Part shown: positions 20,025 to 29,391 of the stretch, piece by piece
Numbering within the stretch: position 1 is the first letter of the stretch
Layout of the letters: each line of letters opens with the position of its first letter
DNA from: Vibrio mytili
GTDB taxonomy: Bacteria; Pseudomonadota; Gammaproteobacteria; Enterobacterales; Vibrionaceae
DNA: 64,000 bases
Direction: 5' to 3'
Assembly (NCBI RefSeq): GCF_000830505.1
Contig: NZ_JXOK01000041.1
Location: forward strand, 1-64,000
Position numbers and translations under genes: made by a program
The notes under the pieces: generated by a model
Database searches by the model: none
What the model saw: the letters and a program-made list of their open reading frames with translations, nothing else
Told to the model about the DNA's origin: nothing

Positions 20025-20366
20025 TTACACGCTAAATGATGCTCCACAACCACATGTGGTTGTTGCGTTCGGGTTATTCACGAAGAAGCGTGCTCCTTCC
20101 AGTCCCTCAGTGTAATCGACAATACCGCCAATAAGGTATTGCAGGCTCATCGGATCGACAACCAGTGTGACGCCACTATTTACAATGGTTGTATCACCGT
20201 CATTTACATTTTCATCAAAAGTGAAGCCGTATTGAAAACCGCTACAGCCTCCACCGGTAATGTATACACGTAATTTCAATTCTGGATTTTCTTCTTCCGC
20301 AATCAATGCTTTAACGCGTGATGCTGCGGCATCAGAAAAGGATAATGGTACGTTTACTTCGCTCAC
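20025..20366 (-). CDS. erpA: iron-sulfur cluster insertion protein ErpA
   Basis: The protein has 113 residues (A-type carrier). The three cluster-ligand cysteines are in [11 protein letters not shown] and the C-terminal [11 protein letters not shown]. It delivers Fe-S clusters to apo-enzymes, including isoprenoid synthesis enzymes. I chose the GTG at 20366, which follows a GAGAGG ribosome binding site and gives [13 protein letters not shown], matching the family start. The ATG eight codons upstream is less likely. It diverges from hemL, as in E. coli. Confidence 0.95.
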   Translation of the reverse strand: MSEVNVPLSFSDAAASRVKALIAEEENPELKLRVYITGGGCSGFQYGFTFDENVNDGDTTIVNSGVTLVVDPMSLQYLIGGIVDYTEGLEGARFFVNNPNATTTCGCGASFSV

Positions 20367-20603
20367 GAAGACCTCTCTCACTCGTGTCATGCGTCAAGCC
20401 TGGAGCAAGACGTCAAATTTGTACTAACTAGCCACGATTATCTAATACCTGACAAACTCGTTCAAGTATTCGCCGTTGATTCTTTATAACAGATGGCGAT
20501 ATGACTGCGAAAGTACACATAAATTGAGCAAAACGTTTCTAAGTTGATTATAGCTAGGTACAATGCGCTCCACTTGGTCCGAGCAATCAAAAGAGGAAAT
20601 CCC

Positions 20604-21896
20604 ATGACCAAATCATCAGATCTGTATCAAAAAGCTCAAAAAATCATACCCGGTGGTGTGAATTCTCCAGTTCGTGCATTTAACGGAGTTGGCGGTTCTC
20701 CACTGTTTATTGAACGAGCAGACGGTCCATTGATTTTTGATGCCGATGGAAAAGCGTACATTGATTACGTAGGTTCATGGGGCCCAATGATTCTTGGTCA
20801 CAACCATGCCATAATCAGAGAAGCAGTGATTGAAGCGGCTCAACGTGGCCTTAGCTTTGGCGCACCAACCGAGCTGGAAATCTCTATGGCTGAGTTGGTT
20901 TCTGAGCTTGTGCCTTCAATGGAACAAATCCGCATGGTCAGCTCAGGTACAGAAGCAACCATGAGTGCAATTCGTCTTGCGCGTGGTTTTACTGGACGCG
21001 ATAAAATCATGAAGTTCGAAGGTTGTTACCACGGGCACGCTGATAGCCTTCTTGTCAAAGCAGGCTCCGGCGCACTAACTCTGGGTCAACCAAGTTCTCC
21101 AGGCGTACCAGCTGACTTTGCAAAACATACATTAACCGCAACATTTAACGATCTCGATTCTGTTCGCGAGCTGTTTGAAGCAAACAAAGGTGAAATCGCG
21201 TGTATCATCGTTGAGCCAGTCGCAGGGAACATGAACTGTATTCCACCGGTAGAAGGCTTCCATGAAGGTCTGCGTGAAATTTGCGATCAAGAAGGTGCCC
21301 TTTTGATTTTTGACGAAGTCATGACGGGTTTCCGCGTAGCACTTGGTGGTGCACAAGCCCATTACAATATCAAGCCTGACTTAACGACATTAGGTAAAGT
21401 CATTGGTGGTGGTATGCCTGTTGGCGCTTTCGGCGGCCGCAAAGAAGTCATGCAACACGTTGCACCAACGGGACCAGTTTACCAAGCGGGCACGCTCTCT
21501 GGTAATCCAGTGGCTATGGCTGCGGGATTTGCGTGTTTAAACTTGCTAAAAGAAGAAGGTAACGAAAAACGCCTCGCATCCAAAACCAAACAACTGGCTG
21601 ACGGTTTTAAATCTTTAGCTGAAAAGCACGGTATCCCTTTGGTTGTAAACCAAGTCGGCGGCATGTTTGGCTTCTTCTTTACTGAACAAGACAGCGTGAC
21701 GTGCTACGAAGACGTAACCAAGTGTGATACGGAACGCTTCAAACGCTTCTTCCATCTTATGCTCAAGCACGGCGTTTATCTCGCACCGTCAGCATTTGAA
21801 GCCAGCTTTACGTCGCTAGCGCACAGCTCAAAAGAAATTGACGCAACACTAGAAGCGGCGGATCGTTGCTTTGCAACGCTCGCAGCAGAAGCGTGA
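20604..21896 (+). CDS. hemL: glutamate-1-semialdehyde 2,1-aminomutase
   Basis: The protein has 430 residues, class III PLP aminotransferase fold. It makes 5-aminolevulinate from glutamate-1-semialdehyde, the C5 route to heme. The PLP lysine is K265 in [32 protein letters not shown] and DEVMTGFRV are also present. The ATG at 20604 follows AGAGGAAA. The open frame extends 20 codons further upstream but without a ribosome binding site. Confidence 0.97.
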   Translation: MTKSSDLYQKAQKIIPGGVNSPVRAFNGVGGSPLFIERADGPLIFDADGKAYIDYVGSWGPMILGHNHAIIREAVIEAAQRGLSFGAPTELEISMAELVSELVPSMEQIRMVSSGTEATMSAIRLARGFTGRDKIMKFEGCYHGHADSLLVKAGSGALTLGQPSSPGVPADFAKHTLTATFNDLDSVRELFEANKGEIACIIVEPVAGNMNCIPPVEGFHEGLREICDQEGALLIFDEVMTGFRVALGGAQAHYNIKPDLTTLGKVIGGGMPVGAFGGRKEVMQHVAPTGPVYQAGTLSGNPVAMAAGFACLNLLKEEGNEKRLASKTKQLADGFKSLAEKHGIPLVVNQVGGMFGFFFTEQDSVTCYEDVTKCDTERFKRFFHLMLKHGVYLAPSAFEASFTSLAHSSKEIDATLEAADRCFATLAAEA

Positions 21897-21953
21897 ACGT
21901 GGCACTGAGTCAAACGCGATTTGCGCACAAACCGTTTTTAGACTCAAACAGAT

Positions 21954-21976
21954 AAGGGCCCTCGTGGTCCTTTTTA
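21954..21976 (+). terminator. hemL terminator
   Basis: A 7-bp stem (21954-21960 with 21966-21972, loop CTCGT) is followed by TTT, 57 bases after the hemL stop. Confidence 0.75.
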
Positions 21977-21999
21977 ATGTCAGTTAGCTCTGTTTCCGA

Positions 22000-22047
22000 C
22001 TCACTCTATTACCAACTGACTCTACTGCCAACTCACTCTATTTCCAG
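22000..22047. repeat. three imperfect tandem copies of a 16-bp repeat
   Basis: The units CTCACTCTATTACCAA (22000-22015), 22016-22031 and 22032-22047 differ at two to four positions. The third copy overlaps the stop codon of the small minus-strand gene at 22038. Confidence 0.8.
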
Positions 22048-22172
22048 TTAATAATCACCAATACCACCAGTAAACTCACCGCGATACCAAACCAAGGCAC
22101 ACGTCTCACTCTGGTGTTAGTTTGCTGTTTCTCATCACGATGACAGTTTTTATCACTATTACAGCATCCCAT
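22038..22172 (-). CDS. small single-pass membrane protein (44 aa), function unknown
   Basis: Starting MGCCNSDKNCHRDEKQ, this 44-residue frame has an N-terminal hydrophilic, cysteine- and charge-rich part (Cys 3, 4 and 10), a short Arg-rich stretch, and one hydrophobic segment (about 27-42) ending in NWK. An ATG with a good GGAG ribosome binding site eight bases upstream supports translation. The positive-inside rule predicts the N-terminus in the cytoplasm. It lies alone between hemL and the PerM permease on the opposite strand. I do not recognise a named family. Confidence 0.7.
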   Translation of the reverse strand: MGCCNSDKNCHRDEKQQTNTRVRRVPWFGIAVSLLVVLVIINWK

Positions 22173-22371
22173 ATTAGATCTCCCGATTGATAACCGCCTG
22201 ATTTGTCGTCATTATAGCAGCGTCATTTACACCTTCCCATTCACCAGTGTCATGACATTGGTAACATTAAGCGTGTAAAATATTATAAAGTTATCCTCTA
22301 GAGTCAAAGCATTAACTAAAGATAACTCAATCATAAATCGCAAACGTCACCCGTAAGTTGGACTTATCGTC

Positions 22372-23457
22372 ATGCCAAACAATGTAAAAATCACGTCGAG
22401 TCACCGTGTTTTAATGGTCGCTCTGCTCGCCGCTGCTTTTGCTTGCTATTTATTGGTCGAACCGTATATCAATTCGATCATAATGGCTTTTATCATTTCA
22501 CTACTGATGTTTCCGTTACATGAGTGGTTTGAGCGGAAAATGCCTAAGCATCGTAACAGCGCTTCGCTGCTGTCTTGTATTGTATTAACCTTTATTATTG
22601 TTATCCCCCTTTTATTTGTGTTTGCCGCAATCGTTCAACAAGGTTCAGTATTTTCGCAAAACACCTACAAATGGGTTACGGGTGGTGGCATCCAAGATAT
22701 TTTCCAACATCCATTAGTTATCAAAGGCTTATCCTTAGTTAATGAGTACTTACCTTTTGATACAATCGAGCCTAAATCCATCGCAGAAAAAATTGCCCAG
22801 TTTGCCACATCCTTCGGTTCAAACCTGGTTGCTATCAGCGCCAAAATTTTAGGGGATGCGACGAACTTTTTGATGGATTTCTTCTTGATGTTGTTTGTGC
22901 TGTTCTTCTTATTACGTGATCATGACAAAATCATTTTAGCACTACGTCACATATTGCCTCTGTCACGCAGCCAAGAAGACAAAATATTAGATGAAATAGA
23001 ACAAGTGTCTAAATCAGCTGTGATGGGCTCATTTTTGACGGCTATCGCACAAGGTCTCGCTGGCGGCATTGGTATGTGGCTTGCAGGATTCCCTGGCCTA
23101 TTTTGGGGGACCATGATGGGCTTTGCCTCGTTCATCCCCGTCGTCGGCACAGCACTAATTTGGATTCCAGCGGCGGTGTATTTGTTCTTAACCGGCGATA
23201 CCACTTGGGCGCTATTCCTAACCGTGTGGAGTGTGGTCGTGGTTGGTTCGATTGACAACTTGTTACGCCCTCTTCTTATGCAAGGCAGCTCTGGAATGAA
23301 CACTTTAATGATTTTCTTTTCACTGTTAGGCGGTTTGCATCTATTTGGTTTGATCGGCTTGATTTATGGTCCACTGATATTTGCGATTACGTTAGTCCTA
23401 TTTAAGATCTATGAAGAAGAGTTTAAAGACTTTCTTAGCCAACAAGACAACAGCTAA
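22372..23457 (+). CDS. AI-2E family transporter / PerM-like permease
   Basis: The protein has 361 residues with about eight membrane segments, starting VLMVALLAAAFACYLLVEPY and ending in the family block HLFGLIGLIYGPLIFAITLV. The central motif DNLLRPLLMQGSSGMNTLMIF is characteristic of the DUF20/UPF0118 family, which includes the quorum-signal exporter TqsA and the uncharacterised PerM. The substrate cannot be read from the sequence. It is monocistronic on the plus strand, upstream of rsmC. Confidence 0.88.
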   Translation: MPNNVKITSSHRVLMVALLAAAFACYLLVEPYINSIIMAFIISLLMFPLHEWFERKMPKHRNSASLLSCIVLTFIIVIPLLFVFAAIVQQGSVFSQNTYKWVTGGGIQDIFQHPLVIKGLSLVNEYLPFDTIEPKSIAEKIAQFATSFGSNLVAISAKILGDATNFLMDFFLMLFVLFFLLRDHDKIILALRHILPLSRSQEDKILDEIEQVSKSAVMGSFLTAIAQGLAGGIGMWLAGFPGLFWGTMMGFASFIPVVGTALIWIPAAVYLFLTGDTTWALFLTVWSVVVVGSIDNLLRPLLMQGSSGMNTLMIFFSLLGGLHLFGLIGLIYGPLIFAITLVLFKIYEEEFKDFLSQQDNS

Positions 23458-23609
23458 TTTAGTGAGTGGCGATTAATTTGCAGCCACATAGACTCAAAGT
23501 GTTGCATTCAGCATCTCAAGGTCACATGAGCATAGACACGTTATTCACTTCAAGCTTGGGTCAGATTATGCGAAAATCCGACCCTAGTTATTTCTGATGA
23601 ACCAAATTT

Positions 23610-24635
23610 ATGTCCGCTTACATTGCCCCAAGCCAAATCGCTCAGCGTCAGTTAGAGTACTTCAACGGAAAGCACGTTTTAGTGGCAGGTGAAGTAGAAG
23701 ATCTCTTCCCCCTGGAACTAACCGCACACTGCAAGGCGGTTGAAGTTTTCACTTCTAACTACAGCTACTACCGTCAAATTTGTCGTTCAGACAAAGTCAA
23801 AAGTTACTTTGGTTCTGAATTTAGTGCCGAAACACAAGCAGATATGCTGCTGCTTTACTGGCCAAAAGCGAAAGCCGAAGCTGAATATCTGCTGACTATG
23901 CTTATGGCTAAACTAGGCAAAAATACCGAACTTGTCGTGGTTGGAGAAAACCGCTCTGGCGTAAAGAGCATTGAAAAAATGTTTGAGCAATACGGTCCTG
24001 TGAATAAATACGACTCCGCTCGTCGCTGTTCATTTTACTGGGGTCAATGCATCAATGAGCCACAGCCATTTAAACAAATGGACTGGTTTAAATCTTATGA
24101 TGTTGCTTTAGGTGAACACTCACTCACTGTTGTGAGCTTACCGGGCGTGTTCAGTCATGGTGAATTTGATTTAGGCAGTCAATTATTGCTGGAAACATTA
24201 CCGCCTTTGTCAGGCAAAGTACTCGACTTTGGTTGTGGAGCTGGTGTTTTAGGCGCATTCATGGCCCAAGCACATCCAGAGATAGACATCGAAATGTGCG
24301 ACATCAACGCCTACGCGATTACCTCCAGTCAAGCAACGCTGGAAGCAAATGGCCTTAAGGGGCGTGTGTTTGCATCCGACATTTATTCCGATACAGCCAA
24401 TGATTACCGTTTTATTATCAGTAACCCACCGTTCCATAGCGGACTAGAGACGAACTATAGTGCGGCAGAAACTTTACTGGGTGATGCACCAAACCACCTA
24501 TCCGCAACGGGTGAGTTGATCATTGTAGCAAACAGTTTCTTAAAATATCCGCCGATTATTGAGCGAGCTTTCAATAACTGCGAGACTCTCAATAAAACCA
24601 ATAAGTTCTCCATTTATCACGCTAAAAAAAGTTAG
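23610..24635 (+). CDS. rsmC: 16S rRNA m2G1207 methyltransferase RsmC
   Basis: The protein has 341 residues. It has tandem Rossmann-like domains. The N-terminal one is degenerate and the C-terminal one carries the SAM motif [16 protein letters not shown] and the catalytic NPPFH (272-276) of guanine-N2 methylases. Length and both motifs match E. coli RsmC (343 residues). It methylates G1207 in the small subunit. Confidence 0.95.
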   Translation: MSAYIAPSQIAQRQLEYFNGKHVLVAGEVEDLFPLELTAHCKAVEVFTSNYSYYRQICRSDKVKSYFGSEFSAETQADMLLLYWPKAKAEAEYLLTMLMAKLGKNTELVVVGENRSGVKSIEKMFEQYGPVNKYDSARRCSFYWGQCINEPQPFKQMDWFKSYDVALGEHSLTVVSLPGVFSHGEFDLGSQLLLETLPPLSGKVLDFGCGAGVLGAFMAQAHPEIDIEMCDINAYAITSSQATLEANGLKGRVFASDIYSDTANDYRFIISNPPFHSGLETNYSAAETLLGDAPNHLSATGELIIVANSFLKYPPIIERAFNNCETLNKTNKFSIYHAKKS

Positions 24636-24641
24636 ATACTC

Positions 24642-24671
24642 ATTGCGCAGAATGACGTCATTCTGCGCAAT
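24642..24671. repeat. perfect 30-bp palindrome after rsmC
   Basis: Bases 24642-24656 are exactly complementary to 24657-24671 (ATTGCGCAGAATGAC and its inverse) with no loop. There is no T run on the plus-strand side, so it is not a classic terminator for rsmC. It lies 6 bases after the stop and could act as an RNA stem or a protein-binding site. Confidence 0.85.
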
Positions 24672-24855
24672 TCTGTGCCACAACTGAGCATTTACAATAA
24701 AATTTGCGTGATTCTGCACGGTTTACAGCCAACTTTCTTGTCAAAGAAAAAAAACTCGTTAATTTTGTCATTTAACACCCTATCCGTTTTTTGACGAGTA
24801 TCCCGGTAGCGGCAATCACATTGACCTACCCCCTTTATGAGTTGTAGCCATATCC

Positions 24856-27800
24856 ATGTTTAAATTCTACAAAAAGCAGAAGTTTAAGCGCCTTCAAAGT
24901 ACGTTAATGACTGCGTTTCTTGTACTGAGTATCACCCCTCTTACGATCACTGCAATTTTTTTCCTCCAATCCCATAGTAAAGATCTGCAAGAGCAAAGTA
25001 CCTCTCATTTGTTATCCGTGCGAGACACGAAGAAACAACAGATCATCAACTATTTTGAGGCGAGAGAAACCGAAGTCATGGGATTTGTGCGTTCGGAATT
25101 GGCTTACGCCAGTGGAGGACGATTTTACGGCTTAGTCAATGCATTCAGCCGCTTAGGCAATGATATTCAAGAGGCACGCACCAACGCTCAGCAACGTTAC
25201 ATCAAAGGTAGCGGTGATCAGATAAAGACCTCGATATTGCGTGAATCGTCGAATTACGTAGGAAGTGAGCGTTATCGCCTCCTCCATAAACGTTACCATT
25301 GGGCCTACTTGGAATTACTTAAACGCTCTGACTTTAACGATATACTTTTAGTTGATATTAACGGTAACGTCACTTACTCCATTAACAAAGATGACAACTA
25401 TGGTACTAATCTGCTTACGGGGATCTATAAAGATTCTGCCCTTGGGAAAACCTTCAAACGTTTAGCCCATGATGTGAATGAGCGCCGCAAAGTTAATGAA
25501 GATTATACTCCCATCATCGTCTCAGACTTCGAACTGGAAAATGGCAGACAAGTTGCGTGGCTAGGCGCTCCCATCGTTCAGCAAGGATATCTACATAGCT
25601 ATGCCATGTTCCGCCTGCCAAATAATGGCATCACTAAGTTGATAGCGGGTAAGAGTCAAGAGTCCTCAGTAAATACGCTACTGGTTGGCAGTGACAAGCG
25701 GCCTAGAACCATCAACACAAAACTCGATGACATTCGAAACAGTGTGGAAGTCGTTGACAAAGCGCTTGCTGGAGAAACAAGTGTCGGTACCTACACTAAT
25801 GCTCTCAATGAAACAATCATCGCGGCTTATACATCAATAAAGACACGGGGCGTGCACTGGGCATTAGTTGTTCAACTTCCAGAAAAAGAAGCTTTCTCTC
25901 GTATTCACCAACTTGAAAAGTTGTTCATTATCGCCATGATCATCGCGATTGTACTGGTGGTGATCGCTTCACATTATCTGTCTAATTTTATCACCTCACC
26001 ACTGCTTAAGCTCACGTGGGCCGCAGAGAAGGTATCAGCGGGTGATCTCGACGAAACAACATTTAACACCAAGCGGAAGGATGAAATCGGGCGCCTTGCT
26101 ATTAGCTTTGAGCGCATGCAACGTTCCATCAGAGAAAAAATTCAGACCATAAAACAACAAAATGAAGAGCTGGAAAGCAACATTCAGTTAATTCAAAAAC
26201 AAAATGATGAATTACAACTTGCCGATAAATTAAAAGATGAATTCCTAGCAACCACATCGCATGAGCTTCGTACGCCTTTGCATGGTATGGTCGGCATTGC
26301 TGAAACCTTAGTATCGGGTGCAAATGGCGCCATTCCAGCGAGTCAAAAGTATCAGCTTGATATCATCATCAAAAGTGGTCAACGTCTTGCGAATCTCGTT
26401 GATGACCTTTTGGATTACCATAAAATGCGCTATGGCAGTATGGACATTCATAAGTCAGCGGTCAGTCTGGCCAGCGCAACAAGACTGGTTCTAGAACTAT
26501 CAAGCCACCTGCTTGGAAACAAAACCATCCGTATTATTAATCAGGTTCCTGCTGATTTGAGTGCGGTGTCCGCGGATCCACAGCGTCTCGAACAAGTGCT
26601 ATATAACTTAATCGGAAACGCGATTAAATACACCAGCGAAGGCAAAATTGTTATTTCTGCTAGCGTTGTTGACGATCACGTACGCGTTCAAGTCGTCGAC
26701 ACAGGACAAGGTATCCCATCCGAGCACCTAGAACACATATTCGAGCCGCTCATTCAAGCAGGACAAGATGAAAGCCGTTACCGCCAGGGCGCTGGTTTGG
26801 GGCTATCAATCAGCCGCCAACTCATTGAACTAATGGGAGGCTCACTATACGTTAGCAGTCAACCAATGGTCGGCACGACGTTTAGTTTCACCCTGCCACT
26901 TGCCAGTGAAGAAGAGATTGAAGCGACTCAATCCATGGCAGCGCATGGGCATTTCCAAATACCAGAAATCAACCTCGACAGCACGGATGACCTATCATTA
27001 CCCGAAAACCCTGATGGCCCTTTACTCTATGTTGCTGACGATGAACCCGTAAACTTACGTGTACTCGAGAGCTTCCTACGATTAGAAGGGTATCGAGTGC
27101 GCACCATTGCTGATGGCCCTGATACTCTAGCTTTGATTGAGCAAGAAAAGCCCGAACTGTTGCTCCTCGATATCATGATGCCAGGGATGAGCGGCTATCA
27201 GGTGTGCAGTGAATTGCGTCAAACTTATGATCATGCCGAACTGCCGATCATAATGCTGACGGCTTTAAATCAAACAGAAGACCGCATTAAAGGCTTTGAA
27301 GCAGGCGCGAATGACTATTTGTCTAAACCATTTAACAAGCAAGAGTTAGCTGCCCGAATTCAAGCACATTTGACCGCTAGCAAAGCAGAAATGCGCCACA
27401 TAGAAAACCAATTACTGGAATCTCAGTTACGCCAACGTGCAGAAATCGAAGCCAGCTTACTCGAAACGCAAGGGCGCTTACTTGAACAGCTTGAATCTGC
27501 ACCAGAAGCCATCATTTGCTTACGTGAAGACCAACGTGTTCGCTTTGCTAATGAAGCGGCATGCAAGCTATTTAAACGCAGTTTGGAGCAACTCAAACGC
27601 TCTTCTGCCGACGAACTTATTGCCCCCAAATTCCTTACCGTCAAGCAACCCCATTACTGTGGAAAAATTGATATTTATATTGAGGATATCAGACAAAACA
27701 TCGACGCCGATATTCTAAAAATGCCCGAGGGTTCAGGTCTCGACATTATGTATATTTTTAATGTCGGCGGTGGAGCCAATGCTGCGCGAATTCATAACTT

Positions 27801-28242
27801 GGAAACCGCAGTCGAAGTGTTATCGAGCTATGCCTTTGATGGTGATAAAGAGCAATTGCAAAAATTGAAAGAGTTGGGCGGAGAGTTCACGCGTCTAGCT
27901 GATAAAGCGCTGGGAAATAAAAAAGACAAACACGAACTACTTCGTGAGGTACTCGTAGATGTTATGACCCATGCGCTTGACTATTGGGAGTCTGTAACCG
28001 GTGAAAGTAAGTTTGCTTTTGCTGAACAAAGTGGACTATGGCGTGTTTACCTTGACCGTAGTACTTTGCAAACCCGAACACTCGATAAGTACATGCGAAT
28101 AGAAACACTGCCAAAAACCCCACGCTGGCGAACAGTGTTAAGCTCCATTGAATTTATTCTAGAGCACTGCAAAGAGCACAGCCCGGAACGTGCTTACATA
28201 GAAGCGCAACGTGACAAACTTCAGCGCCTACTAACCAGTTGA
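24856..28242 (+). CDS. chiS: chitin catabolism hybrid sensor kinase ChiS
   Basis: The protein has 1128 residues, nearly the length of V. cholerae ChiS. TM1 is about 14-36, followed by a large periplasmic sensor domain, TM2 about 355-378, a HAMP domain with coiled coil (about 380-450), HisKA with SHELRTPLHG and phosphoacceptor H469, HATPase_c with a GLGLSISRQ box (about 580-695), and a receiver domain with D772 in LLLLDIMMPGMSG. The C-terminal region (about 1020-1128) is the DNA-binding domain described for V. cholerae ChiS, where H469 and D772 have the same numbers. ChiS directly activates the (GlcNAc)2 operon. Periplasmic CBP without ligand holds it inactive. It is transcribed alone and ends in a strong terminator. 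Confidence 0.95.
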   Translation: MFKFYKKQKFKRLQSTLMTAFLVLSITPLTITAIFFLQSHSKDLQEQSTSHLLSVRDTKKQQIINYFEARETEVMGFVRSELAYASGGRFYGLVNAFSRLGNDIQEARTNAQQRYIKGSGDQIKTSILRESSNYVGSERYRLLHKRYHWAYLELLKRSDFNDILLVDINGNVTYSINKDDNYGTNLLTGIYKDSALGKTFKRLAHDVNERRKVNEDYTPIIVSDFELENGRQVAWLGAPIVQQGYLHSYAMFRLPNNGITKLIAGKSQESSVNTLLVGSDKRPRTINTKLDDIRNSVEVVDKALAGETSVGTYTNALNETIIAAYTSIKTRGVHWALVVQLPEKEAFSRIHQLEKLFIIAMIIAIVLVVIASHYLSNFITSPLLKLTWAAEKVSAGDLDETTFNTKRKDEIGRLAISFERMQRSIREKIQTIKQQNEELESNIQLIQKQNDELQLADKLKDEFLATTSHELRTPLHGMVGIAETLVSGANGAIPASQKYQLDIIIKSGQRLANLVDDLLDYHKMRYGSMDIHKSAVSLASATRLVLELSSHLLGNKTIRIINQVPADLSAVSADPQRLEQVLYNLIGNAIKYTSEGKIVISASVVDDHVRVQVVDTGQGIPSEHLEHIFEPLIQAGQDESRYRQGAGLGLSISRQLIELMGGSLYVSSQPMVGTTFSFTLPLASEEEIEATQSMAAHGHFQIPEINLDSTDDLSLPENPDGPLLYVADDEPVNLRVLESFLRLEGYRVRTIADGPDTLALIEQEKPELLLLDIMMPGMSGYQVCSELRQTYDHAELPIIMLTALNQTEDRIKGFEAGANDYLSKPFNKQELAARIQAHLTASKAEMRHIENQLLESQLRQRAEIEASLLETQGRLLEQLESAPEAIICLREDQRVRFANEAACKLFKRSLEQLKRSSADELIAPKFLTVKQPHYCGKIDIYIEDIRQNIDADILKMPEGSGLDIMYIFNVGGGANAARIHNLETAVEVLSSYAFDGDKEQLQKLKELGGEFTRLADKALGNKKDKHELLREVLVDVMTHALDYWESVTGESKFAFAEQSGLWRVYLDRSTLQTRTLDKYMRIETLPKTPRWRTVLSSIEFILEHCKEHSPERAYIEAQRDKLQRLLTS

Positions 28243-28266
28243 TAGTTTACTCGGTATAAAGATACG

Positions 28267-28300
28267 GCCCCATTTGCCACATGCTGCAATGGGGCTTTTT
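28267..28300 (+). terminator. chiS terminator
   Basis: The stem GCCCCATT / AATGGGGC (28267-28274 with 28288-28295) is followed by TTTTT, 25 bases after the chiS stop. Confidence 0.9.
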
Positions 28301-28357
28301 CTTGGCCACGACCAAGTGTTTACTTCTCTAATGCCAACATGCACAACGTTTTATAAT

Positions 28358-28383
28358 CAAGTAACTTCAAGGTGCTTGTTCAG
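28358..28383. repeat. short dispersed repeat, copy 1
   Basis: The shared core is CAAGTAACTTCAAGGTG followed by GTTCAG. A diverged second copy is at 46777-46803, between fbpA and fbpB. Confidence 0.55.
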
Positions 28384-28418
28384 TGAGGATTTATTCGCTC
28401 TTAGGCAAGGCACTGGTT

Positions 28419-28600
28419 TAATGCCAATCGTAGTAAATCACTGGTCATTATAGCTTGTTAAAGTACTCGATAACTTCGTTGCCTTTCTCGTTTATAAAGT
28501 AGGTTGATTGTAGAATAACTACTTATCGAAAAATTGCGCCTTGTTCTCAAGCATTTTTCCTACGCTATTTCTGATCACTTATTTACTGTGCTTGGTATAA
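28419..28600. mobile_element. MITE-like palindromic repeat, copy 1 (182 bp)
   Basis: This sequence is the reverse complement of 50253-50418. The two are nearly identical over the outer arms and the central stretch CTTATCGAAAAATTGCGCC, but this copy has about 16 extra bases near its middle (28480-28506). The ends are inverted repeats built on TAATRCCAATCGTAGTAAAT and TTTACTG..TTGGTATAA. It has no coding capacity, so any movement would need a transposase supplied elsewhere. Confidence 0.8.
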
Positions 28601-29159
28601 ATACATCGTTATTTATACGTAAAAAGTTACTTCTACGAAAAAGCAGTCACTCTGCTCGCGGCAATCGCGCTATAAGGAGCGCGACACCAAGAGCATGAGC
28701 TCAGAGTCCAAGTAAAAAGCCACACATTAACGCTTTGTCTTGCTTAATGTATTACACATCATCCAAATCCAGACGTTCATTGAGCGGGATAATCTTCTAT
28801 ATAGTCGTCGCTAAACACAACCACAGCACTTAGTTCATAAACTAAAAAAAGGTCATTTTTTCTTTGTAAGCCGAGCGTTTTAAGCCGCTATTTTTACGAT
28901 AAATTAAAAATCTAACCAACAATTGACAAAGATTGCGAAGTCAATCACAACAGAACGGCAGATTAAATTTCACCAAGTTAATTAACACAAAAAAGTCATG
29001 TGAGCCAGATCTCTTAAGTAAAACAAAAAAAGAAACCCCCTTAAAACAAAGAGGAAAAGAGTAAGCGAACACTAACAAACATAATGTGGATAGATATAAA
29101 CTGCGACACATATCTATGTTAATTCAGCCCGCGAAATTGATAAAAAAATAAACAAAATG

Positions 29160-29204
29160 ACGTTTATGACGAGAGTTAAGTTTGTTTTAACGTTTTTGAC
29201 GGGA
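29160..29204 (+). promoter_or_regulatory. pair of 15-bp direct repeats upstream of cbp (candidate ChiS operators)
   Basis: ACGTTTATGACGAGA (29160-29174) and ACGTTTTTGACGGGA (29190-29204) match at 13 of 15 positions and start exactly 30 bp apart, about three helical turns, so both face the same side of the DNA. They lie 187-232 bases before the cbp ATG. ChiS is known to bind the promoter of this operon in V. cholerae. The assignment to ChiS is inference. Confidence 0.5.
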
Positions 29205-29391
29205 AACCTGTTTGATTATTTTCGGCTTAAGGTGTTTTCTTACTCCTGCCTAAGGTCTACAGGCCACTCTTAACGGGACTCAACACAAACGCAGAGAATC
29301 CAATATTGAGAGGTAGGCCTTGGGGAGTGTTTATCAATTGATGACATTCAATTCCATTAAGTGAAATGAAAGCAAATAGTAAGGAACAGCT

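Larger units (their letters stand above)
28243..29391. other. 1.15-kb non-coding region between chiS and the chitobiose operon
   Basis: No gene is supported. It contains the chiS terminator, a short dispersed repeat (28358-28383), one copy of a palindromic MITE-like element (28419-28600), a 7-bp inverted repeat (28665-28684, TCGCGCT/AGCGCGA), an A/T-rich stretch (about 28830-29160), and two 15-bp direct repeats (29160-29174 and 29190-29204). About 190 bases of likely promoter and leader follow, before cbp. Its length and the repeats near the right end mark it as the operon control region. Confidence 0.7.

Noticed and set aside
24642..24671. CRISPR-like repeat
   Set aside because: It is a single palindrome with no spacer array. 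No CRISPR array is present in the window.
28600..28830. Possible small RNA gene between chiS and cbp
   Set aside because: Only a 7-bp hairpin without promoter or terminator pairing is visible, so it is not supported.
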